A stretch of 64,000 nt of DNA from Neoalteromonas facilis. Its GTDB lineage: Bacteria > Pseudomonadota > Gammaproteobacteria > Enterobacterales > Alteromonadaceae. Below the pieces are notes generated by a model. The model was not told where the DNA came from. It made no database searches and saw only the letters and a list, made by a program, of their open reading frames with translations. The DNA lies in NCBI RefSeq assembly GCF_002807665.1, contig NZ_PEAY01000002.1, positions 372,001 through 436,000 on the forward strand. The letters run 5' to 3'. The position numbers and the translations under genes were made by a program. How positions within the stretch are numbered: the stretch's first letter is position 1; every line of letters starts with the position of its first letter. Below are positions 12,766-22,815 of the stretch, piece by piece.

Positions 12766-13281
12766 TTACAACCCGATTTTATTGATAATCTGGTTCGCGA
12801 CTGCGCGAGCGCTCTGGTCGTCGGTATCGACAACATAGTCGGCGACTTCTTCGTACATAGGGTTACGCTCTTCGGCAAGATCACGTAAAACTTGTTCTGG
12901 ATTATCGTTTTGAAGTAGAGGACGACGCTTATCACGTTGAGTGCGAGCGACTTGTTTATCTATAGTCGTTTGAAGATATACTACGATTCCGCGAGCAGAC
13001 AGTCTGTTACGCACAGCTTTGCTTACGACAGAGCCGCCACCTGTAGCAAGTACGATACCTTGCATGTCAGTTAAATCGTTGATAACCGTTTCTTCGCGTT
13101 TGCGGAAACCTTCTTCACCTTCTAGGTCAAAGATCCAAGCAATGTCAGCGCCTGTGCGACGTTCGATTTCTTGATCCGAATCATAAAATTCAAGGTGGAG
13201 TTCATCTGCGAGGTGTCTGCCTATGGTGCTTTTACCTGCGCCCATAGGACCAACTAAAAAGATATTACGTTTTTCAGCCAT
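12766..13281 (-). CDS. aroK: Shikimate kinase I
   Basis: Phosphorylates shikimate at the 3-hydroxyl. 171 residues. The P-loop GPMGAGKST is at 11-19; the shikimate-binding Asp-Arg residues are in [13 protein letters not shown] and GFRKREE, with ATGGGSV following. First gene of the aroK-aroB-damX-dam group, separated from pilQ by a terminator and its own likely promoter at 13417-13446. Confidence 0.97.
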   Translation of the reverse strand: MAEKRNIFLVGPMGAGKSTIGRHLADELHLEFYDSDQEIERRTGADIAWIFDLEGEEGFRKREETVINDLTDMQGIVLATGGGSVVSKAVRNRLSARGIVVYLQTTIDKQVARTQRDKRRPLLQNDNPEQVLRDLAEERNPMYEEVADYVVDTDDQSARAVANQIINKIGL

Positions 13282-13416
13282 TTTGCTATTTTCACAACTC
13301 AGTATTGATAATAGGGCAGCGAATTGTTGCTCTGCTGACTACCCGTTCATGCGTGCATTGGGGAAATCGCCCATGTGCACGACTCCTCAGACCTCGTTAA
13401 AAATTTCGAGGGCGCG

Positions 13417-13446
13417 ATTATCTCAGTTAAACTGGGCAATATGCAA
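13417..13446 (-). promoter_or_regulatory. Candidate sigma-70 promoter for aroK, with internal palindrome
   Basis: On the minus strand TTGCAT (13446-13441) and GATAAT (13422-13417) are spaced 18 bp. The -10 is a 5/6 match and the -35 only 3/6. An 11-bp palindrome CAGTTAAACTG (13424-13434) lies inside the spacer, where a repressor could sit. It is located about 135 bp upstream of the aroK start and just after the pilQ terminator. Confidence 0.4.
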
Positions 13447-13465
13447 GCTTCGTGGTGAAATCAAC

Positions 13466-13493
13466 AAAAAAGCCGCAAAAATTGCGGCTTTTT
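13466..13493 (-). terminator. Terminator after pilQ
   Basis: Stem AGCCGCAA / TTGCGGCT (13471-13478 and 13482-13489) with a 3-base loop, flanked by A and T tracts on both sides. It lies 25 bp past the pilQ stop and upstream of aroK. It separates the pil operon from aroK-aroB; the symmetric flanks mean it could also act on the other strand. Confidence 0.88.
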
Positions 13494-13518
13494 CCAGTCA
13501 AACTTTCACTTTGTCGTG

Positions 13519-15291
13519 TTACAAGCTCTCATTCATGATTTTAGGTGTTACGAAAATCAACAGCTCGCGTTTCTGATAAATGGTTGAGGTGTTTCTGAAC
13601 AGGGCTCCAACGACGGGCAAATCGCCCACCAACGGTACTTTTGTGACATCGTTGGTATTGGTTTGTTGGAAAATACCGCCTAGTACCACGGTTTCGCCAT
13701 TTTCAACCAGCACTTGAGTGCTGATTTCTTGCGTATCGATGGCAACTGCTGGTCCAGTCGAAGTCGAAACGGTTTCACCGCGTGTATCTTGGGTAACAAC
13801 CAAGTCGAGAATAATACGGTTATCTGGTGTGATATGCGGTGTAACTTTAAGGCTCAGTACTGCTTTTTTGAATTCAACAGATGTTGCGCCGCTCGATGTT
13901 GATTGTACGTACGGGATTTCAGTACCTTGTTCAATATACGCTTCTTGCTGGTTTGCTACTGTGATACGCGGGCTAGCGATGACTTCCCCTTTATTTTCTG
14001 ACTCTAATGCAGATAGCTCTAAGTCAAGAATAGTGCCGTCAACAAGGCTTGCGACTTGGAAGCCAATACGACCAGCCGGGTTCGCTACAGGTAGATTAAC
14101 ATTTAAGCGGTCTGATAAAGATGGGATCACACCGCCGGCGATAGAGTCTGCACCTTCCAGTGAGCCCGATACTCCATCGTCACCTTGTCTGTCAGAGAAT
14201 CCCCAGCGTACACCAAGCTCCTCATCAACATTGTCACGAACCGTAACCATCCGGCTTTCAATCAATACTTGCTTAACAGGAATATCAAGTTCTTTGACTA
14301 CGCGACGAGCTTCATCAATGGATTCTTGAGTGTCACGGATCAATAGTGTGTTAGTACGTTCATCTACGCTAACGACACCACGCTCACTCAAAATACCACC
14401 ACTGCCACTCTTCAATATTTCAGATAATGGCATTGCTTTAGCATAGTTCACCGTGATGCTTGCAGACTTCAACGGCGCTAAGCTTTTCACTTGCTGTTGC
14501 CCTTGAAGCTCTTGTGTTTCACGCGCCATCAATTCTTCTGATGGGGCAATCAATAGAATATTACCTTCTAGACGCTTACCTAGGCCTTTGATTTTTAGGA
14601 TCATGTCTAATGCTTGATCCCATGGAACTGCTGAAAGGCTGATAGTGACGTTGCCTGTAACGGTATCGGTCGTCACTAAGTTAAATCCGTTCACTTGCGC
14701 AATAATTTGCAGTACTTGTCGTACGGGCACATCTTGGAAATCAAGAGATATTGGCTTTCCGGTATACGCACTCTTTTGTTCAAGCTCTTCCACTTGCTCT
14801 TCTGTTAACGGCGATACTTCAACGCTAATGTTACCGTCTTCATCATTTAAGCGTGCGGTAACTTGACCTTGGTATTCAATAACAACGCGTGATTCGGCTT
14901 CATCTTGGAAGGTTTCGATTTGTGTGATGGGAGTGCCAAATTCATTCACTGCGATTTTAACGAATTGGTCATCTGCAAGGCGTGTTGCCGGTAACGTAAC
15001 CGTGATCTTTCCTTGAGACTCTATCAACTGTGGCGTCGCTGGGGTTGAATCAAAGGCAATGATAGCCACGCCTTCACCATTGCTACCGCGTTTAAAATCG
15101 ATACCGGTTAATGACGTTGTAAATACGCTTTGGATCTCTGCGTTAGGATCCATTAACTCTACGTCTTGAGCCCATGCTTTTGCCCACACGCTACCACCGG
15201 CGGCCAATACGGCGCATGTCGCTGCCATCCAGATATATTTTCGTGTGCGATTTTGATTTAGTTTTTTATTAAAGATAAAACGCTCAGACAT
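13519..15291 (-). CDS. pilQ: Type IV pilus secretin PilQ
   Basis: Outer-membrane secretin forming the gated channel through which the pilus exits. 590 residues, on the short side for the family because there is a single N-terminal AMIN region. Order: signal or anchor segment (about 20-42), AMIN-type beta domain, a secretin N0/STN domain starting SLDFQDVPVRQVLQIIAQVNGFN (about 182), an N1 domain, and the secretin core with VPLVGDLPVVGALFR near the C-terminus. It overlaps pilP by 8 bp and is last in pilMNOPQ. Confidence 0.96.
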   Translation of the reverse strand: MSERFIFNKKLNQNRTRKYIWMAATCAVLAAGGSVWAKAWAQDVELMDPNAEIQSVFTTSLTGIDFKRGSNGEGVAIIAFDSTPATPQLIESQGKITVTLPATRLADDQFVKIAVNEFGTPITQIETFQDEAESRVVIEYQGQVTARLNDEDGNISVEVSPLTEEQVEELEQKSAYTGKPISLDFQDVPVRQVLQIIAQVNGFNLVTTDTVTGNVTISLSAVPWDQALDMILKIKGLGKRLEGNILLIAPSEELMARETQELQGQQQVKSLAPLKSASITVNYAKAMPLSEILKSGSGGILSERGVVSVDERTNTLLIRDTQESIDEARRVVKELDIPVKQVLIESRMVTVRDNVDEELGVRWGFSDRQGDDGVSGSLEGADSIAGGVIPSLSDRLNVNLPVANPAGRIGFQVASLVDGTILDLELSALESENKGEVIASPRITVANQQEAYIEQGTEIPYVQSTSSGATSVEFKKAVLSLKVTPHITPDNRIILDLVVTQDTRGETVSTSTGPAVAIDTQEISTQVLVENGETVVLGGIFQQTNTNDVTKVPLVGDLPVVGALFRNTSTIYQKRELLIFVTPKIMNESL

Positions 15292-15832
15292 TATCGTTCT
15301 CTCCTGCCAATGACGCCATAGTCAGTTCAGTTTCTTTTCGCTGCCAACAGCCAGCGCCATCTGGAAGTAACTCAGTAATAGTGACGGTTTGATTCGTAAT
15401 GGCGGTTATTTTGCCATGAAATAAACCCAAATGGTTCCCATAAGATGCTTTATGTAATGAACCATCATTGGTTTTAAATAAAACCCAAGTTTTATTGGCT
15501 ACATTAAATACACCTGACATCGTTATGGCATCAATTCCATAATTCTCTAACGGTTCTTTCGTGCGAGCGAAGTCAGGCTGTAAGCAATTGGCTTTTGCCA
15601 CCTCGGCCGCAGGTTGTTCGATTGTGCGAGGTCGTACAAACGGACTACGCAATGTATTCGCTGAATAATCAAAAGGTGGCTGAGCTTCAAACTCGGGATA
15701 GGGTTCAATTTGAACTTGAGTTTGCGCTTTCACCTGTTGAGTATACGCTTGTAAGTCACTGATATCAGCCGTACAACCGGTTAAGGCTATTATTGCTGCT
15801 ATAGCAAGGGGTTTCACAATACGCTGTTTCAT
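15284..15832 (-). CDS. pilP: Type IV pilus assembly lipoprotein PilP
   Basis: Inner-membrane lipoprotein that binds PilN-PilO and contacts the secretin. 182 residues with a lipobox (IALTGC, Cys at about residue 20) and the C-terminal HM-crease domain GVFNVANKTWVLFKTNDGSLHKASYGNHLG. It overlaps pilO by ATGA and pilQ by 8 bp. Confidence 0.94.
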   Translation of the reverse strand: MKQRIVKPLAIAAIIALTGCTADISDLQAYTQQVKAQTQVQIEPYPEFEAQPPFDYSANTLRSPFVRPRTIEQPAAEVAKANCLQPDFARTKEPLENYGIDAITMSGVFNVANKTWVLFKTNDGSLHKASYGNHLGLFHGKITAITNQTVTITELLPDGAGCWQRKETELTMASLAGENDNV

Positions 15833-16455
15833 TGTGCACCTCCTGTCGCTTTTTGGGCAGTGGGAGATGACGTTAAAGCGGTACGGTAGGTCTTAGCCTG
15901 CATTTGCAACTTAAGTCCGTCCTGTTCACTTTCGATTTCAAAGTCATGAAGCGTCACAATCCGTGGCAAGCCTGCGATTGATGATACGAAGTCACCAAAT
16001 TCGTGATAGCTACCTTTCACTTCAAGCTCAATCGGTAATTCAGTATAAAATTCTTTGGGTATTTCATTCTGCCAATTCAACAAGCGGAAGGTTAAACCGG
16101 CACTTGTACCCACATAAGTAATATCATCAAGCAACCCTGGTGTTTCATTACTGGTGGGCAAAGAGCGCAACATTGAACTGAAGTCTTCTTCGATACGCGC
16201 AAGTTGCTCTTGATAGGCTTCTAGGTTCACTGCGATACGGTATTTCGCTTCAAATTCACGTTTCAGCTCGAGCTCTTTGAGCTCTGCCGCATCTAACTGT
16301 GGTAGTTTACTGCTTACAATCAGGTTGTAGCTTAAAATACCGACAATGATGGCGAGAACCAAAGCAACCACTGACTTGATTTCAAATGGCCAAACGGCAA
16401 CATTCTCAAAATCAAGTTCATTCATTTCCTTTAGTTTTGCAAAATCAAATTGCAT
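15829..16455 (-). CDS. pilO: Type IV pilus alignment protein PilO
   Basis: Inner-membrane protein that dimerises with PilN to link the cytoplasmic PilM to PilP and PilQ. 208 residues: a short cytoplasmic N-terminus, one membrane helix (about 29-48, VVALVLAIIVGILSYNLIV), a coiled-coil, and a ferredoxin-like periplasmic domain. It is separated from pilN by 1 bp and overlaps pilP by 4 bp. Confidence 0.94.
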   Translation of the reverse strand: MQFDFAKLKEMNELDFENVAVWPFEIKSVVALVLAIIVGILSYNLIVSSKLPQLDAAELKELELKREFEAKYRIAVNLEAYQEQLARIEEDFSSMLRSLPTSNETPGLLDDITYVGTSAGLTFRLLNWQNEIPKEFYTELPIELEVKGSYHEFGDFVSSIAGLPRIVTLHDFEIESEQDGLKLQMQAKTYRTALTSSPTAQKATGGAQ

Positions 16456-16456
16456 C

Positions 16457-17038
16457 TTATTTACCCTCCTTGTTGGCGACTTGTAGCTGTGGTGCTACAC
16501 GAGGGCTGATAGAAAACGTTAACTTAAATTCGCTAACGGCTTCTGAAGAAGTCGTATCGGCGACAATCGATGACAGGACGCCATTAGTGAACACATCTGA
16601 CGTTTCCAAGCGACGCATAAAGTCAGAGAGGCGATTGTTACTGTCACTGATGCCATCTATATCAATTCTGTTGCCTGTGCGCGTCATGGTTCTGAATGCT
16701 ACGCCTGGTGGCACTATGCGGGCCAGTTCATCAAATACGCGTGGCGCAATATTACGACTGGTTTGTAGTTGCTCAATCAGTGCCATACGCTGTTCGATAG
16801 CTAACTTTGCGTCCTTGATGGTTTTGATCTTTTGGATCTGCGCATCGAGGGTGCGGATTTCAGCAGACAAATAGTCATTTCTCGCGTTTTGCTGGCTGAT
16901 CTGTTGGTCGATAAACGCGCCGACAAACCAGAAAACCAATCCGACGAATACGGCGGTGACAAACAACACTCCAAGGTATTGTTGCTTTTGGGCTTGACGT
17001 TGCTTCTCACGCCAGGGGAGAAGATTTATATGTGCCAT
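16457..17038 (-). CDS. pilN: Type IV pilus assembly protein PilN
   Basis: 193 residues. The N-terminal MAHINLLPWREKQR carries the conserved INLLPWR motif that docks into PilM. One membrane helix (about 22-43), a coiled-coil, then the Fimbrial assembly (PilN) domain. It overlaps pilM by 13 bp. Confidence 0.96.
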   Translation of the reverse strand: MAHINLLPWREKQRQAQKQQYLGVLFVTAVFVGLVFWFVGAFIDQQISQQNARNDYLSAEIRTLDAQIQKIKTIKDAKLAIEQRMALIEQLQTSRNIAPRVFDELARIVPPGVAFRTMTRTGNRIDIDGISDSNNRLSDFMRRLETSDVFTNGVLSSIVADTTSSEAVSEFKLTFSISPRVAPQLQVANKEGK

Positions 17039-18090
17039 GGGTTAAAACTCCTGCTGGCTAACCCGGCGGCAATCGTCATTTGCGGGGCAATCATCATTGC
17101 TTTTTCAACATCGATATTTTTCGCAAATTGCATGTTGCTAAACGGATTAAAAATCTCAACTGCAACGCCTAAGTCTTGCTCTAATAGTGTTGCTAACTCA
17201 CCAATTACTGCGCCACCACCACTGAGTACTAACTTTTCTGGGCGGTTAGCATGGGTAGCGCTAATATACATTTGCATCGCGCGGTTAATATGCTGCTGCA
17301 AATTCGAAGCGAATATTGGCAGTATTTCCTGTTTCCACGTTTCTGGAAGCTCGCCATTGATAAGCTGATTCTGAGCATCTTCGCGCTCTAGCATCATAGA
17401 TGCGCAGATATCTTGTAGTAATGCATCAGTACCAAAATTGTGTTCTTTACTATATTCAACTTCGCCATCTCGAGTTACTGATACCTGTAATAGAGAGGCG
17501 CCTATATTGATACATACGGTTGATGCTTCACTGGGCGGATAAAATGCGGTAACAGCATTAGCCATTGCATAGCCTTCGATATCAATGATCTTAGGTTCGA
17601 ATGGAATTTCGCGTATCAAGGTTACGCGGGAATCGACAATATCTTTGTGCGCAGCACTAAGTAATACGTTGACTTGATCCATATGGGTTTTGCTTGGACC
17701 AAGCTCTTCAAAGTCTAAGTAGACTTCCTCTAGCGGGTAGGGGATCAAACTATCTGCTTCAATCTCGATTTGCCCTTCCAACTCATAATCAGTTTGGTCA
17801 GGTTGCATTTGCACTACTTTAGTTAGCACAGATGCGCCAGCAACGGCGATGGCAACATCTTTCACTTTCTTTTTGTTCAGGCCCACTTTAACTTTTTTCA
17901 AGCACTGACTGACGGCGTCAAAATCTTTTAACTCTCGCTCAGCAAATGCGTTCCCATTAATGGGCTCGCATGCGAGTGCGGCTACAGTATACGTGTCGCC
18001 TGTTTGTTCTAACAGGACGGCTTTAATGAAGCGAGTGCCTATATCCAACCCTATGATGGGGGGAGCGCTTCTGCTAAACAGAGATTTCAT
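17026..18090 (-). CDS. pilM: Type IV pilus actin-like ATPase PilM
   Basis: Cytoplasmic FtsA-like protein that anchors the PilN tail and connects to the motor. ATP-binding segments include IIGLDIGTRFIKAVLLEQ at the N-terminus, a mid-protein INIGASLLQVSVTRDGE, and LVLSGGGAVIGELATLLEQ. ATG 18090 gives 354 residues starting MKSLFSRSAPP. An in-frame ATG at 18111 would add 7 residues and cannot be excluded. First gene of pilMNOPQ, divergent from mrcA, the same arrangement as in E. coli and Vibrio relatives. Confidence 0.95.
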   Translation of the reverse strand: MKSLFSRSAPPIIGLDIGTRFIKAVLLEQTGDTYTVAALACEPINGNAFAERELKDFDAVSQCLKKVKVGLNKKKVKDVAIAVAGASVLTKVVQMQPDQTDYELEGQIEIEADSLIPYPLEEVYLDFEELGPSKTHMDQVNVLLSAAHKDIVDSRVTLIREIPFEPKIIDIEGYAMANAVTAFYPPSEASTVCINIGASLLQVSVTRDGEVEYSKEHNFGTDALLQDICASMMLEREDAQNQLINGELPETWKQEILPIFASNLQQHINRAMQMYISATHANRPEKLVLSGGGAVIGELATLLEQDLGVAVEIFNPFSNMQFAKNIDVEKAMMIAPQMTIAAGLASRSFNPWHI

Positions 18091-18355
18091 TAAATCGTTA
18101 TTCCGCGTCATTGGCGTTTTGTCATGGCTGCAATTCCTATGAAGCCATCATACGCCGTTATTTTCAATAATATGGTTCTATTATCGACACTTACGTATAA
18201 TCCTAGACAAGTAATTGTCGATCTGACCTGTTAACGTCATTGCAAATAACAGCAAAACGATGCCGTAACGCGTGTGTTTTCGACAGCGATTTTATCTTTG
18301 CGATTAGTTATAATATAAGACATTTCAACGATTTTGCCTCGGAATCTGAAATTTT

Positions 18356-21094
18356 GTGAAGTACATCAAGCCGTTATTAATGCTATTTGTCATAGGATCA
18401 GCCCTTGGTTTTGCGCTGCTGGTTGGTATTTATTTTTATATCAAACCGGAGCTGCCAAGTGTAGATGTACTGAAGGAGGTAAGACTTCAAACCCCCATGC
18501 GGATTTACACCCATGATGGTAAATTGATCTCGCAATATGGCGTTAAGCGCCGTATTCCGCTGACGTTGGAGCAAATCCCAGAGCAGTTAAAGCAAGCCTT
18601 ACTCGCCACTGAAGACAGTCGATTTTATGATCATATAGGCATTGACCCGATTGGTGTAATGCGTGCCGGGGTTAATTTAATCGTGACCGGTGAAAAGAGT
18701 CAGGGAGCCAGTACGCTCACCATGCAGCTCGCTCGATCTTTCTTTTTAACCCGCGAAAAAACCTACATTCGAAAGATAAAAGAGATCTTTATCGCGTTAC
18801 ACATGGAGCGCGTGCTAACCAAAGATGAGATCTTAACCTTGTATTTAAACAAAGTTGAGTTGGGTCATCGAGCGTTTGGCGTAGGGGCCGCCGCGCAAGT
18901 TTATTATGGTAAATCCGTAGACCAATTAACCTTGGCCGAGATTGCGACCATTGCGGGGTTGCCGCAAGCGCCTTCAGTACTTAACCCTATTAGTCGACCC
19001 GACCGTTCGGTCGAGCGTAGACGCATTGTATTGTTACGTATGCTAGATGAAGGCTTTATAACGCGTGAGCAATACCTCGCGGCCAATGAGGCGCCGGTTA
19101 CTGCGCGTAAGCACGGCGCAGAGATTGAAGTCGATGCGCCTTACCTTGCGGATGTCATTTATAACGAAATGATCAGTATTTATGGCAAAGAAGAAGCCGA
19201 AACCGGTGGATATCAAGTTTATGCGACTGCGCCGTCAACCATGCAGATCGCTGCGCAACACGCCGTAATCCGGAATATTCACGATTATGATGAACGTCAT
19301 GGGTATCGTGGGCCGATGGGATACTTATGGGAAGTGCCAGAGAGCACTACCGACAGTAATGAAGATGATACGTTAGATGCCGCGAGCAGTGAAAGTGATG
19401 CACTTGAGCTAGACGCTGACATTGAGCATGAAGATTTATACGCAGAGGCCCTCCCTGCATTTGAGCCGCCGCTTGCCAATGAAGAAATCATGCAGCAGTT
19501 GCAAGCAATATCGCCGATTGATCCGCTCATTCCGGCTGTTGTGACAGAAGTCGCGGACAGCAGTGTTAGAGCACTCATTATCCAAGATGATAGAACGCTA
19601 AAAGCTATCCATATTGAATGGCCAGGATTGGCGTGGGCGAGAGAATATATCAGCGACTCTAAACAGGGGCCAGATCCGCAAGTGGCGTCTGATATTCTGG
19701 CGTCTGGTGCATTGGTGTGGGTGCGCAAACAAGAAGGGGCATGGCGTTTATCCCAGCTTCCTGATGTCAGCGCAGCGTTTGTAGCACTTGATCCCAGCAA
19801 TGGGGCTGTTCAAGCCGTAGTGGGCGGTTACAACTTTTATCAAAGTCAGTTCAACAGGGCGACTCAGGCTAAACGTCAAGTTGGCTCTAATATTAAACCG
19901 TTTGTCTATTCTGCAGCGATTAACAGCGGTTATACGTTAGCGAGTATTATTAATGATGCGCCCATTAATCAGTGGGATGCCAGTAGCGGAATCGCATGGC
20001 GACCGCAAAACTCTCCGGCCGAATACGATGGGCCTGTGCGCATGCGCTACGCGCTGGGGCGTTCTAAAAACGTTGTGTCAGTTCGATTATTGCGCGGCGT
20101 TGGTTTAGATGAAACGGTCCAATACCTGACGCGTTTTGGTTTTGACCGAGGCGATATTCCACGTGATGAAACGGTATCATTGGGGTCGGGCTCTCATACA
20201 CCGATGGAAGTGGCACGAGGTTTTGCCGCTTTTGCGAATGGTGGATTCTTAGTACAGCCTTACTTTATTTCCCACATCACCAATGAACAAGGCGTTGAAA
20301 TATGGCGAGCAAATCCACCTTTGGCTTGCGATCCTTGTAATGTGAACGATGAAGATGACGTCAAGGAATCATTGGAAACGACCGATTTAGAGGCATTATT
20401 AGCGCAACAGTTTGCCGACTTAGGCGAGCAAAATGGTACAGCAGACATTTCCTCTGAACTAACGCCTGCAGAGCACTTACAAGCTGAGCGTGTGATCAGT
20501 GAGCATAATGCTTTTTTAACAAGAGAGATGATGCGAACCGCGGTGCGTGCAAATGGTAGTTGGAATAACAATACCTATTGGTTAGGCACGGGATGGCGAG
20601 CACGGAATATTCTACAACGAACTGATATAGGTGGTAAGACCGGTACGACGAACGATTCGCGCGATACTTGGTTTAGCGGTTTTGCACCGGGGCTCGTTGC
20701 GACATCCTGGGTTGGCTTTGATGATATGAGTCGCCAGTTAGGCCGTGTTACTCGAAATCAAAACTTGGTCAATATGGATCCTGAGAAATTCAATTGGATT
20801 GGTAATGCTTTGATTGGAGTAGAGGATGGCGCAAAGGCTGCCCAGCCGGCGTGGATCCGCTTTATGCAGACGGTTTTGGATGGCGTCGAGGAGCAACCTA
20901 CCATGATCCCGGATGGATTATTGCGGGTGCGTATCGACCGATCTACTGGGTTATTGACACCGCGAACGGATCACACAACCCTGTTTGAGTATTTTATACC
21001 GGGCACAGAACCGACACGATATGTGCTGGAAGAGGACATCATCGATCCAGCGACAGAACAAACAACAACGCCTGAAAGCGAAGAAATCTTCTAG
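18356..21094 (+). CDS. mrcA: Penicillin-binding protein 1A (bifunctional transglycosylase/transpeptidase)
   Basis: Class A PBP that polymerises and crosslinks peptidoglycan. 912 residues from a GTG start. An N-terminal membrane anchor (about 7-29); a GT51 domain with catalytic Glu86 in ATEDSRFYDH; a PCB-OB region with an unusual Asp/Glu/Ser-rich insert (about 332-367); and a transpeptidase domain with Ser511 in SNIK, SKN at 570-572 and KTGT at 761-764. Divergent from pilM. Two TATAAT hexamers (18196 and 18309) lie in the shared upstream region without convincing -35 partners. Confidence 0.96.
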   Translation: MKYIKPLLMLFVIGSALGFALLVGIYFYIKPELPSVDVLKEVRLQTPMRIYTHDGKLISQYGVKRRIPLTLEQIPEQLKQALLATEDSRFYDHIGIDPIGVMRAGVNLIVTGEKSQGASTLTMQLARSFFLTREKTYIRKIKEIFIALHMERVLTKDEILTLYLNKVELGHRAFGVGAAAQVYYGKSVDQLTLAEIATIAGLPQAPSVLNPISRPDRSVERRRIVLLRMLDEGFITREQYLAANEAPVTARKHGAEIEVDAPYLADVIYNEMISIYGKEEAETGGYQVYATAPSTMQIAAQHAVIRNIHDYDERHGYRGPMGYLWEVPESTTDSNEDDTLDAASSESDALELDADIEHEDLYAEALPAFEPPLANEEIMQQLQAISPIDPLIPAVVTEVADSSVRALIIQDDRTLKAIHIEWPGLAWAREYISDSKQGPDPQVASDILASGALVWVRKQEGAWRLSQLPDVSAAFVALDPSNGAVQAVVGGYNFYQSQFNRATQAKRQVGSNIKPFVYSAAINSGYTLASIINDAPINQWDASSGIAWRPQNSPAEYDGPVRMRYALGRSKNVVSVRLLRGVGLDETVQYLTRFGFDRGDIPRDETVSLGSGSHTPMEVARGFAAFANGGFLVQPYFISHITNEQGVEIWRANPPLACDPCNVNDEDDVKESLETTDLEALLAQQFADLGEQNGTADISSELTPAEHLQAERVISEHNAFLTREMMRTAVRANGSWNNNTYWLGTGWRARNILQRTDIGGKTGTTNDSRDTWFSGFAPGLVATSWVGFDDMSRQLGRVTRNQNLVNMDPEKFNWIGNALIGVEDGAKAAQPAWIRFMQTVLDGVEEQPTMIPDGLLRVRIDRSTGLLTPRTDHTTLFEYFIPGTEPTRYVLEEDIIDPATEQTTTPESEEIF

Positions 21095-21123
21095 GTGTTC
21101 GATTACATTATTTGAGACGGTGA

Positions 21124-22809
21124 ATGGCTAACAATAATTATTTATACATCCCCCATGCAGGTCCAGCGTTGCTTGAAACGCCGCTGCTGAATAAAGGTAG
21201 TGCCTTTAGTTCAGACGAAAGGGTTCTTTTCAATTTAACCGGTTTGTTGCCTCCGCGTTACGAATCGATAGATGAGCAAGTTGAACGTGCGTACATGCAG
21301 TACAAGAGTTTTGAAAACCCTCTTAACAAGCATATTTATCTGCGCTCTATCCAAGATACCAATGAAACCTTGTTCTACAAGCTTATCCAAGCGCACATTG
21401 ATGAAATGATGCCGATAATCTACACCCCGACTGTTGGGGATGCCTGTGAGCAGTTTTCTGATATTTATCGTTCATCTCGCGGACTCTTTATTGCCTACAG
21501 CGAGCGTCACCAAATAGATGACATTTTACGCAATGCGACGAAGCGCAAAGTAAAGGTTATTGTGGTAACCGATGGCGAACGTATTCTAGGTTTGGGCGAT
21601 CAGGGCATCGGTGGTATGGGTATACCGATTGGTAAGTTGTCTTTATATACCGCGTGTGGCGGGATAAGCCCGGCCTACACCTTGCCGGTGATGCTAGATG
21701 TGGGCACCAACAATCAAAAGCTGTTGGATGACCCTATGTATATGGGCTCGCGTCATCCGCGCATCAGTCAGCAAGAATATGATGAGTTCGTTGACTTGTT
21801 TATCAAGGCGGTCAAGCGTCGTTGGCCAGAAGCAATGCTGCAATTTGAAGATTTTGCTCAGCCCAATGCTATGCCATTATTGTCACGCTATCGCGATAAA
21901 ATTTGCTGTTTCAATGATGATATTCAGGGCACAGCTGCGGTAACACTCGGCACAATCTTAGCCGCCTGTCGAGTTAAACAAGCCAAACTGTCAGACATGA
22001 AAGTCGTCTTTGTTGGAGCCGGTTCAGCGGGGTGTGGTATTGCTGAGATGCTGATCCAGCAAATGGTCAGTGAAGGATTAAGTGATGCGCAAGCACGTCA
22101 GCAGATCTTTATGGTCGACCGGTTTGGTTTATTGACCGAAGGCATGGAAGGTCTGCGTGATTTCCAACAGCGTTTGCAACAATCAACAGCGGATCTTGAA
22201 GAGTGGGCCTATAGTGGTGACTACGCCAGTCTGTTGGATGTGGTGAATTGTGCTAAACCTGATGTACTGATCGGTGTTTCGGGTCAGCCTGGCTTGTTTA
22301 CTGAGCAAGTAATAAGAGCAATGGCGAAACACTGTGAACAGCCCATCATCTTCCCATTGAGCAATCCATCGCGCCAAGTAGAAGCACGCCCAGAGCAGGT
22401 AATAGAGTGGACTGAAGGAAATGTGATTATTGCAACTGGTAGTCCGTTTAAGCCCGTCGAGTATGACGGAAAAACATTCCCTATCGCACAATGCAACAAC
22501 AGTTACATCTTCCCGGGTATTGGGTTGGGGGTTATTGCCAGCAAAGCGAAATTGATCAGTGATGAAATGTTAATGGCGACCAGTAATGCGTTAGCTGATG
22601 CATCTCCTCTAGCCTTAGGGCAAGGGAATGAGCTATTACCTCCCTTAACGACGATTGCTGAGCTCAGTAAGAAGATTGCTTTTGCGGTTGCTAAAGTGGC
22701 GGTTGAACAAGGCTTGGCATTAGAACAATCTGATGAAATGCTGAACAACGCCATTGAACGTAATTTCTGGCAGGCAGAATATCGCCCATACAAGCGTGTG
22801 AGCATATAA
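21124..22809 (+). CDS. maeA: NAD-dependent malic enzyme
   Basis: Oxidative decarboxylation of malate to pyruvate. 561 residues, the length of the large E. coli SfcA/MaeA type. Landmarks: [17 protein letters not shown], the catalytic region [50 protein letters not shown] and the dinucleotide fold [16 protein letters not shown]. It lies 29 bp downstream of mrcA, preceded by the Shine-Dalgarno-like GAGACGG. Confidence 0.96.
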   Translation: MANNNYLYIPHAGPALLETPLLNKGSAFSSDERVLFNLTGLLPPRYESIDEQVERAYMQYKSFENPLNKHIYLRSIQDTNETLFYKLIQAHIDEMMPIIYTPTVGDACEQFSDIYRSSRGLFIAYSERHQIDDILRNATKRKVKVIVVTDGERILGLGDQGIGGMGIPIGKLSLYTACGGISPAYTLPVMLDVGTNNQKLLDDPMYMGSRHPRISQQEYDEFVDLFIKAVKRRWPEAMLQFEDFAQPNAMPLLSRYRDKICCFNDDIQGTAAVTLGTILAACRVKQAKLSDMKVVFVGAGSAGCGIAEMLIQQMVSEGLSDAQARQQIFMVDRFGLLTEGMEGLRDFQQRLQQSTADLEEWAYSGDYASLLDVVNCAKPDVLIGVSGQPGLFTEQVIRAMAKHCEQPIIFPLSNPSRQVEARPEQVIEWTEGNVIIATGSPFKPVEYDGKTFPIAQCNNSYIFPGIGLGVIASKAKLISDEMLMATSNALADASPLALGQGNELLPPLTTIAELSKKIAFAVAKVAVEQGLALEQSDEMLNNAIERNFWQAEYRPYKRVSI

Positions 22810-22815
22810 TTGACG

